A stretch of DNA of 5,956 nt from Chitinophagales bacterium (lineage in GTDB: Bacteria; Bacteroidota; Bacteroidia; Chitinophagales; Saprospiraceae). The DNA lies in assembly GCA_013298445.1 (NCBI GenBank), contig JAAFHQ010000393.1, positions 1 through 5,956 of the forward strand, given 5' to 3'. The notes below the pieces were generated by a model. It ran no database searches. It was given only the letters and a program-made list of their open reading frames with translations, and was not told the origin of the DNA. The translations under genes and the position numbers were made by a program. Shown here one piece after another: positions 1-4,302 of the stretch (within the stretch, counting starts at the first letter, position 1; every line of letters begins with the position of its first letter).

Positions 1-124
1 AGCGACACAATTTTCACAAAGAAAGCACAAAGAAACACAAAGGACACAGAGTTAGACGTAGACGACGCTTCGCTTTGTGTCCTTTGTGTCCTCTTTTTTT
101 CCTTTGTGATAAAGAAATGTCGCT
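1..124. repeat. Imperfect inverted repeat of CACAAAG/CTTTGTG units
   Basis: This stretch is one long imperfect inverted repeat. The outer ends match exactly (AGCGACA at 1-7, TGTCGCT at 118-124). An inner pair of 16-base arms at 36-51 and 73-88 matches at 15 of 16 positions and encloses a 21-base loop (52-72). Between them, TCACAAAG (14-21) pairs with CTTTGTGA (102-109). The left arm is also internally repetitive, with CACAAAG units at 15, 26 and 36. The strands are strongly biased: purine-rich A/G/C on the left and T/G/C on the right. Similar CTTTGTGTCCTTTGTG-like intergenic repeats are, from general knowledge, scattered in many bacterial genomes. The element lies downstream of the DUF2911 gene and could act as an RNA hairpin at its 3' end. 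It may extend beyond base 1. No transposase is adjacent, so calling it mobile would be speculation. Confidence 0.75.
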
Positions 125-170
125 TTTGTAGTGTTTATGAAAAATTCGGGATGACCCATGTACGGGGAAT

Positions 171-1310
171 TTAATTAAAATCCTTGTTTTCTTTGAGCTT
201 GGCAATCGCCCCTTCCATTTGAGTCTTCTGCTGTGCATTCGATGCCTTGGGCAGAGCCAAATTGGCATACTTCAAGGCGTTTTTGTAATCGCCCACTGCT
301 GAATAACCACGAGCTAGTCCAAAAAGAGTCATGTAATCCTCTGGAAAACGCTGGTTGTTGAGTTTGAAAATCTCCAGGGCCTCCTGATTTTTTTTACTTG
401 CTTGCAAGCTGCGGGCGTACATGTGAATGTCCTGCATGCCAGCGGTTGGTTCCTTGACGGCCTCCTTCATGATCGCTGCGGCTTCATCATTGCGACCCAT
501 TAAGGTCAAAATTTGGGCTTTGTTGGACAAAGTCTGGAAATTGCGTTCGCCGATGTATTTTCTGCTGATCGCAGCATCGGCCCAGGCCAGACCTTCTTCC
601 AGTGCCACCTTGTTTTGGGCACAAAACTGCGATGCAGAGAGGAAACCACGGTAATCAAAGCCAGTGAAATTTTGCAGCTCCTGCCGAATTTTGACCAGGT
701 AATACTCGTTGACGTTGGGCACACTCACTTTGAAAGGCACGGCTAGTTTTTCCCAACGCATCCGCACCGTGCAGCCATTGGGCATCCGATCGTCGAATTC
801 GTAAGTCAACCATTCGGTGTAGGGGTGAGCTTGGGGTTTTACGGTTACCCGCAGGGCATCTTCACTTTGGCGGTAAAAATAGCTGCCCCAAGCTGTGTGG
901 TTTTTGGAAAAAATGATCACCCACTCGTCTTTGCCGGGGATCATGTGCAAACCATATGTACCAGCAGGCAATGGTTTTCCTTCAATCATAACATCGTGGG
1001 ATACTGCAAAAACAGTGTTTTCATTCGCTCCGGCGCGCCATGGCATCAGGTTTTTTTCGTCGCTCAGGCCAAAATCGAGGTTGCTGAGGCCGTAAGGCAC
1101 CAGTTCGCCCCAAATTTTGCCAGTACGGTCTTCGCCATTGGCACCATGTACATCCGGGCTGCCCCACATCACTGCGGCTCTGACCAGGCCGATGTGTTGT
1201 ACAACTTCACATTTTTGGTTGTCGCCATTGGGCGGAACGGTAACTTGGGCATTCAAAAAAAGACCACTTGTAACAGTCAAAAAAAGCAGGGTGATTAAAT
1301 GTTTGTACAT
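171..1310 (-). CDS. Exported DUF2911 protein with C-terminal TPR-like repeats
   Basis: A 379-residue protein of unknown function. Residues 1-21 are a signal peptide (Lys3, hydrophobic core 5-19, likely cleavage between Ala21 and Gln22), so it is probably periplasmic. The DUF2911 domain covers about residues 35-190. It is recognised by KIWGELVPYG (65-74), WRAGANENT (91-99), LPAGTYGLHMIPG (114-126), EWVIIFSKN (129-137) and the following WGSYFYR. An insert of about 12 residues (about 77-88) separates GELVPYG from WRAGANE, which are closer in the short family members I know. Residues from about 235 to 372 are helical with TPR-like features, for example GRNDEAAAIMKEAV, NQEALEIFKLNNQRFPED and GDYKNALKYANLAL, giving three or so repeats that could bind a partner. 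The start ATG (complement of 1308-1310) directly precedes the signal peptide. The gene stands alone and diverges from hemN. The DUF2911 assignment is firm, but its biochemical role is not known to me. Confidence 0.9.
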   Translation of the reverse strand: MYKHLITLLFLTVTSGLFLNAQVTVPPNGDNQKCEVVQHIGLVRAAVMWGSPDVHGANGEDRTGKIWGELVPYGLSNLDFGLSDEKNLMPWRAGANENTVFAVSHDVMIEGKPLPAGTYGLHMIPGKDEWVIIFSKNHTAWGSYFYRQSEDALRVTVKPQAHPYTEWLTYEFDDRMPNGCTVRMRWEKLAVPFKVSVPNVNEYYLVKIRQELQNFTGFDYRGFLSASQFCAQNKVALEEGLAWADAAISRKYIGERNFQTLSNKAQILTLMGRNDEAAAIMKEAVKEPTAGMQDIHMYARSLQASKKNQEALEIFKLNNQRFPEDYMTLFGLARGYSAVGDYKNALKYANLALPKASNAQQKTQMEGAIAKLKENKDFN

Positions 1311-1342
1311 AATCGATGTATTTTAGGTAAATAGATGACGGT

Positions 1343-1366
1343 TTGTTGAGTCACGGGGACTCACAA
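1343..1366 (-). promoter_or_regulatory. Leader hairpin or operator dyad upstream of the DUF2911 gene
   Basis: Read on the minus strand, TTGTGAGTC pairs with GACTCAACAA around the loop CCCGT. The stem has nine base pairs with one bulged A. It lies 33-56 bases upstream of the DUF2911 start codon, so it would fall in the leader if transcription starts near the weak TAGGGTTG at 1403-1410, or serve as an operator otherwise. It has no following T-run, so it is not a classical terminator. Confidence 0.4.
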
Positions 1367-1373
1367 TATTGTG
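1362..1373. promoter_or_regulatory. 12-base perfect palindrome CACAATATTGTG
   Basis: A perfect 12-base palindrome 52-63 bases upstream of the DUF2911 start codon, sharing CACAA (1362-1366) with the neighbouring hairpin dyad. Its symmetry and A/T-rich centre would suit a dimeric DNA-binding protein. No known regulator is assigned, and a 12-base palindrome in A/T-rich intergenic DNA can arise by chance. Confidence 0.3.
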
Positions 1374-1525
1374 CAGCAAGTTTTGTGGAGACGATTGTAT
1401 AACAACCCTACATGGGCGTAATTAGAGCAGTATTTTTTGGAACTTTCAGACAATTAAAGAGTCTCTTGGTTAAATATCCATCCTTTTATCCGGTAAAAAT
1501 AAACATTTTTTGTATTCATCAAATA

Positions 1526-1541
1526 GGTGACAATTTTCACC
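1526..1541. promoter_or_regulatory. CRP/FNR-type dyad, distal site of hemN (GTGA-N6-TCAC)
   Basis: GGTGA-CAATTT-TCACC is a dyad with perfect five-base arms; counting the inner bases, 14 of 16 positions are symmetric. It contains GTGA-N6-TCAC, the core half-site layout recognised by CRP/FNR-superfamily regulators. Its centre (1533.5) lies 22 bases, about two helical turns, upstream of the centre of the second dyad. If transcription starts near 1596, this site is near -62, the usual class I activator position. The match is seen in the sequence; the identity of the regulator is inferred. Confidence 0.5.
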
Positions 1542-1548
1542 CCCTGCA

Positions 1549-1562
1549 ATGACGATGGTCAT
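1549..1562. promoter_or_regulatory. CRP/FNR-type dyad, proximal site of hemN (TGAC-N4-GTCA)
   Basis: ATGAC-GATG-GTCAT is a dyad with perfect five-base arms and contains TGA-N6-TCA, the spacing used by FNR, DNR and related regulators (compare TTGAC-N4-GTCAA or TTGAT-N4-ATCAA). Its centre (1555.5) lies about 40 bases upstream of the transcription start predicted from the TACATTTG element, close to the -41.5 position of class II CRP/FNR activation. An anaerobic, NO-responsive or heme-responsive activator would make sense for an oxygen-independent heme enzyme. The outer bases are A/T rather than the T/A of the FNR consensus, so this is a motif-level call only. Confidence 0.5.
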
Positions 1563-1584
1563 TTCTCCTGAAATTACTCAATTC

Positions 1585-1592
1585 TACATTTG
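1585..1592 (+). promoter_or_regulatory. Putative hemN promoter, -7 element TACATTTG
   Basis: TACATTTG matches the Bacteroidota -7 consensus TAnnTTTG at all fixed positions and lies 69 bases upstream of the hemN start codon. No TTG occurs 17-23 bases further upstream, so the -33 element is poor. That is what an activator-dependent promoter would look like, with the proximal dyad (1549-1562) occupying the -40 region. The transcription start, near 1596, is inferred from the motif alone. Confidence 0.45.
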
Positions 1593-1661
1593 TCGGTAAA
1601 TTATCCATTACCCGCGAATCCGCTTTAATGCTGAGCTGATTCTCAAAATTTCCCGATCGCC

Positions 1662-3017
1662 ATGTCAAATTCCCTTTTGTTGCAAAAATACAATACTCCC
1701 GTTCCTCGCTATACCAGTTACCCTACCGTACCGTATTGGGAGGAAAAACCCATCTTCGAAAAACAATGGATTCAGCATATCCGCACGGCTTTTTCACAAG
1801 ACCATGGCATCAGTTTGTACATCCACTTGCCCTATTGTGAAAAACTGTGTACTTATTGTGGTTGCAACAAACGCATCACCAAAAATCATGCAGTAGAGGA
1901 ACCTTATGTCGCCTCTATCCTGAAAGAATGGGCTCTGTACCTCAAAAATTTACCCGGCAGGCCCCTCATCAAAGAATTACACTTAGGCGGCGGAACGCCC
2001 ACTTTTTTTCATCCTGATCAGTTAGACGCGCTCATTAGAGGAATTTTTGAACACGCGGACATTGCTCCAGAGGTCGACTTTGGGTTTGAAGCACATCCTT
2101 TCAGCACTACCCGCGAACACTTGGTAACGCTATATAATCTGGGCTTCCGCCGCATCAGTGTAGGAGTGCAGGATTTTGCGCCCGAAATCCTGGAAATCAT
2201 CAATCGGCAACAAACCGAACTCGAAGTCCAACAAGTTACTGAGTGGGCACGCGAAATCGGCTACACCAGCGTCAATTACGACCTGATCTATGGCCTGCCT
2301 CTACAAACGCCCGAGCACATTCGGACCACCATGCGGAAGCTGGAAACCCTGCGCCCGGACCGCATCGCCTTTTACAGTTATGCCCACGTGCCCTGGATTA
2401 AACCCAGTCAACGTGCTTATTCGGAAGTAGACCTGCCATTGGGCGAAGCCAAAAGAGCCCTCTATGAGTTAGGCAGGGATCTGTTGGAGGAAATGGGCTA
2501 CCTGGAAATTGGAATGGATCACTTTGCACTGCCCGGCGATGAATTGTCTAAATCCATGCGGCGAGGCACCTTACACCGCAACTTTATGGGCTACACTCCC
2601 CATTACACCCGCCTGAGTATCGCCCTTGGTGCATCCTCCATCAGCGACAGCTGGGATGGATTCATGCAAAATGAGAAGGTCATCGAAGATTATCAAAAAG
2701 CCATTGAGGCGGGGCGGTTCCCGATTAGCAAAGGGCATTTATTGTCGGAAGAAGACCAGATCATCCGCACGCATATCCTGAACATCATGTGCCGTTATGA
2801 AACAGATTGGAGCAATCCTGCTTTACAATCTGAAAGTTTTGAAGACATTCCTGCTCGTTTGGAAGAACTGGAAGCAGATGGCTTGATTGAAGTAGACGGC
2901 CAACATTTGAAGGTGACTGAGCTGGGTAGGCCCTTCCTGCGCAACATTTGTTTGGCCTTTGATGCCCGTTACTGGCAAAAACAACCCGGAGGAAAGTTAT
3001 TTAGTCAGGCAATATAG
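1662..3017 (+). CDS. hemN: Oxygen-independent coproporphyrinogen III dehydrogenase (HemN)
   Basis: A 451-residue radical SAM enzyme of the cytoplasm. It converts coproporphyrinogen III to protoporphyrinogen IX by oxidative decarboxylation of two propionates, the oxygen-independent route of heme synthesis. The cluster motif is CEKLCTYCGC: Cys59, Cys63 and Cys66 ligate the [4Fe-4S] cluster, with Cys68 next to it, as in E. coli HemN (about 457 residues). GGGTPTF (109-115) is the SAM-binding glycine motif. YTSYP near the N-terminus (17-21) and LHRNFMGYT (304-312) are typical of true HemN and help to separate it from the related heme chaperone HemW, whose cluster motif lacks the fourth cysteine. 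The C-terminal HemN domain runs from about 360 to the end. The start ATG gives the usual N-terminus, and the length is complete. It is preceded by possible CRP/FNR sites and a TAnnTTTG promoter. The next gene starts 101 bases on with its own promoter-like element, so hemN may be transcribed alone. Confidence 0.96.
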   Translation: MSNSLLLQKYNTPVPRYTSYPTVPYWEEKPIFEKQWIQHIRTAFSQDHGISLYIHLPYCEKLCTYCGCNKRITKNHAVEEPYVASILKEWALYLKNLPGRPLIKELHLGGGTPTFFHPDQLDALIRGIFEHADIAPEVDFGFEAHPFSTTREHLVTLYNLGFRRISVGVQDFAPEILEIINRQQTELEVQQVTEWAREIGYTSVNYDLIYGLPLQTPEHIRTTMRKLETLRPDRIAFYSYAHVPWIKPSQRAYSEVDLPLGEAKRALYELGRDLLEEMGYLEIGMDHFALPGDELSKSMRRGTLHRNFMGYTPHYTRLSIALGASSISDSWDGFMQNEKVIEDYQKAIEAGRFPISKGHLLSEEDQIIRTHILNIMCRYETDWSNPALQSESFEDIPARLEELEADGLIEVDGQHLKVTELGRPFLRNICLAFDARYWQKQPGGKLFSQAI

Positions 3018-3075
3018 AACTAATTTTTTCATTTCATTGTAAATGCTGTTATAGTGCTCAAATCAACTGAATTCG

Positions 3076-3083
3076 TAACTTTG
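3076..3083 (+). promoter_or_regulatory. Putative promoter of the methyltransferase-Rrf2 pair, -7 element TAACTTTG
   Basis: TAACTTTG fits the Bacteroidota -7 consensus TAnnTTTG and lies 35 bases before the ATG at 3119. No TTG occurs at the usual 17-23-base spacing upstream (the nearest, 3037-3039, is too far), so only one of the two elements is present. If real, it would give a leader of about 30 bases and drive the downstream two-gene unit separately from hemN. No stem-loop terminator is visible between hemN and this element, so readthrough from hemN remains possible. Confidence 0.4.
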
Positions 3084-3118
3084 GAGTTCAGATTTTGTTT
3101 TAACTGCTTTTTAATGAT

Positions 3119-3823
3119 ATGAAAAAATACCCTGTCCTTTTTGCCATTGCCCTACTGTGTTTGTCCCTGGCCGGATGTTGGAGCTCCGGCCCAGACCCCA
3201 CCAGAGAATACACGGAAGACCCTAATCAGATTGATTCCGATGGTCAACCAGGGATGAGCGATGACTACAGCAATACCAATCGGATGATTTGGCAAAAGCC
3301 AGAACTGGTGCTCGACCGTATGGGGGACATCAAAAACAAGGTAGTAGCAGACATTGGGGCAGGTACTGGCTTTTTTGCCTTCCGTCTGACGCCCATGGCC
3401 AAAAAAGTCATTGCAATTGACATCAACCAAAACCTGATCAACGTAATCGATAGTATCCGCACCGTTGAATTGTCAGATGCCGATCAAAACAAGTTGGAGA
3501 CCCGCTTGGCTGACCCCGATGATGCACATTTGGGCCCTAACGAGGCGGACGTAGTGCTTCTGGTGAATACCTATCTATACCTTGGCAATCGGGTAGAATA
3601 CCTCAAAAACCTGAAAGATGGCATTGCTCCCGGAGGGAAAATCATCATTGTGGATGTAAAACGTCAACGTTTGCCACAGGGCGAATTTTTACCCCCTCAA
3701 GCTATTCGTGTACCACAACACCTGGTAGAAGAAGAGCTGGAACAAGCCGGTTTTCAATTGCTCAGCAGCGACGACACTTCTCTGATTCACCAATACATGG
3801 TTGTTGCCCAAAAGAAATTGTAA
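3119..3823 (+). CDS. Predicted lipoprotein with class I SAM-dependent methyltransferase domain
   Basis: A 234-residue protein. Residues 1-20 form a lipoprotein signal peptide: Lys2-Lys3, a hydrophobic core (5-18) and the lipobox Leu17-Ala18-Gly19-Cys20, so Cys20 should be lipidated and the protein membrane-anchored outside the cytoplasm. Residues 21-55 are a polar, acidic linker. A Rossmann-type methyltransferase follows: motif I DIGAGTG (78-84) binds SAM, Asp101 in AIDIN ends strand 2 as the expected ribose-binding acid, VVLLVNTY (145-152) is the motif IV region, and PGGKIIIVDVK (171-181) is the post-IV turn and strand 5. The C-terminus (QYMVVAQKK) fits the last strand. The fold looks complete; the substrate cannot be read from the sequence. 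The oddity is an apparently intact SAM site behind an export signal, since SAM is a cytoplasmic cofactor. The stop shares its last base with the ATG of the Rrf2 gene (TAATG), which implies translational coupling. Confidence 0.87.
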   Translation: MKKYPVLFAIALLCLSLAGCWSSGPDPTREYTEDPNQIDSDGQPGMSDDYSNTNRMIWQKPELVLDRMGDIKNKVVADIGAGTGFFAFRLTPMAKKVIAIDINQNLINVIDSIRTVELSDADQNKLETRLADPDDAHLGPNEADVVLLVNTYLYLGNRVEYLKNLKDGIAPGGKIIIVDVKRQRLPQGEFLPPQAIRVPQHLVEEELEQAGFQLLSSDDTSLIHQYMVVAQKKL

Positions 3824-4239
3824 TGCTCTCACAGAAAGCTAAATATGCCATCAAAGCCTTGATTTATCTCGCCCAGCAGGAAAAGGGAGCTTTGATCAAA
3901 ACTGCCGAAATCGCCTCAAAGTCCAGTATCCCCAAAAAATTTCTGGAATTGATTTTGATCGATCTCAAACGGGCCTCCCTGGTTAGTAGTAAACAAGGTA
4001 TCGGTGGTGGATACTACTTATTGAAGGATGCGCATGAGATCAATCTGGCCGACATCTATCGGCTTTTTGATGGTGCCATTGCACTTTTGCCTTGCGCTTC
4101 TCTGCGTTTTTATGAACCTTGCCACGATTGCCCTGACGAAGCTACTTGTTTGATTCGGAACAGCTTAATTTTAGTTCGGGACCAAACCTTGAGTGCTTTG
4201 GAAAAGACCACTATTAAAATGTTGACGAAGGAAAATTGA
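3823..4239 (+). CDS. Rrf2-family transcriptional regulator with four cysteines
   Basis: A 138-residue DNA-binding protein of the Rrf2 family (relatives IscR, NsrR, CymR), usually a dimer. The N-terminus (LSQKAKYAIKALIYLAQ, 2-18) is the typical first helix. The winged helix-turn-helix covers about 25-67, with PKKFLELILIDLKRASLVSS (37-56) as the recognition region and GIGGGYYL (59-66) as the wing. Four cysteines lie at 91, 100, 103 and 109 (C-x8-C-x2-C-x5-C), in the loop that holds the three [2Fe-2S] ligands of IscR and NsrR. The section PCHDCPDEATC is a version I recognise from Bacteroidota members. The spacing differs from IscR (three cysteines, C-x5-C-x5-C), so cluster binding, zinc binding or thiol sensing are all possible. 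It overlaps the methyltransferase gene by one base and probably shares its transcript, so it may regulate this operon or nearby redox genes such as hemN; no binding site was identified. Confidence 0.92.
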   Translation: MLSQKAKYAIKALIYLAQQEKGALIKTAEIASKSSIPKKFLELILIDLKRASLVSSKQGIGGGYYLLKDAHEINLADIYRLFDGAIALLPCASLRFYEPCHDCPDEATCLIRNSLILVRDQTLSALEKTTIKMLTKEN

Positions 4240-4245
4240 AATTAC

Positions 4246-4282
4246 AGGGTTTATTTGCAAGCTTTACCCTAAATTCGGGGTA
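4246..4282 (+). other. Short overlapping dyads between the Rrf2 gene and the GHL10 gene
   Basis: AGGGT (4246-4250) can pair with ACCCT (4266-4270), and TACCC (4265-4269) can pair with GGGTA (4278-4282). The two stems share ACCC and exclude each other. Each is only five base pairs and neither is followed by a proper T-run, so this is at best a weak terminator or leader structure. TTTATTTG (4250-4257) is one base off the TAnnTTTG promoter element and might start the next gene. Confidence 0.2.
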
Positions 4283-4302
4283 TATATTCAAATAAACACC
4301 AA

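Larger units (their letters stand above)
1311..1661. other. 351-base divergent intergenic region between the DUF2911 gene and hemN
   Basis: This gap separates two divergently transcribed genes and shows no convincing coding frame. The half nearest the DUF2911 gene carries a 24-base dyad (1343-1366) and a 12-base perfect palindrome (1362-1373). The hemN half carries two CRP/FNR-type dyads (1526-1541 and 1549-1562) and a TAnnTTTG element (1585-1592). The middle (about 1411-1520) is A/T-rich and holds only a short dyad, AAGAG-T-CTCTT (1457-1467). For the minus-strand gene, the only near match to TAnnTTTG is TAGGGTTG (complement of 1403-1410), which has no TTG at a suitable distance upstream, so I do not call a promoter for it. 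Confidence 0.6.

Noticed and set aside
15..48. Tandem CACAAAG units that might suggest a CRISPR or tandem-repeat array
   Set aside because: The units are only about seven bases, irregularly spaced at 10-11 bases, without unique spacers, and are part of the larger inverted repeat.
125..170. A possible intrinsic terminator of the DUF2911 gene (GGGTCATCCC followed by GAATTTTT on the minus strand)
   Set aside because: The stem is only three base pairs with a four-base loop, too weak to call; the large inverted repeat just beyond it is a better candidate for a 3'-end structure.
14..268. An 84-codon minus-strand open frame ending in LCPLCFFVLSL
   Set aside because: It starts inside the 3' end of the DUF2911 gene in another frame, and its C-terminus is simply translation of the CTTTGTG-type repeat, a common source of false genes.
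825..1298. A 157-codon plus-strand open frame antisense to the DUF2911 gene
   Set aside because: It lies wholly opposite a well-supported gene, has no recognisable domain, and is best explained as a shadow of the coding strand.
1403..1410. TAGGGTTG on the minus strand as promoter of the DUF2911 gene
   Set aside because: It deviates from TAnnTTTG at one fixed position and has no TTG at the expected distance upstream.
3018..3050. The T-run after hemN (TAATTTTTTC) as an intrinsic terminator
   Set aside because: No G/C-rich stem precedes the T-run, so the sequence does not support a terminator call.
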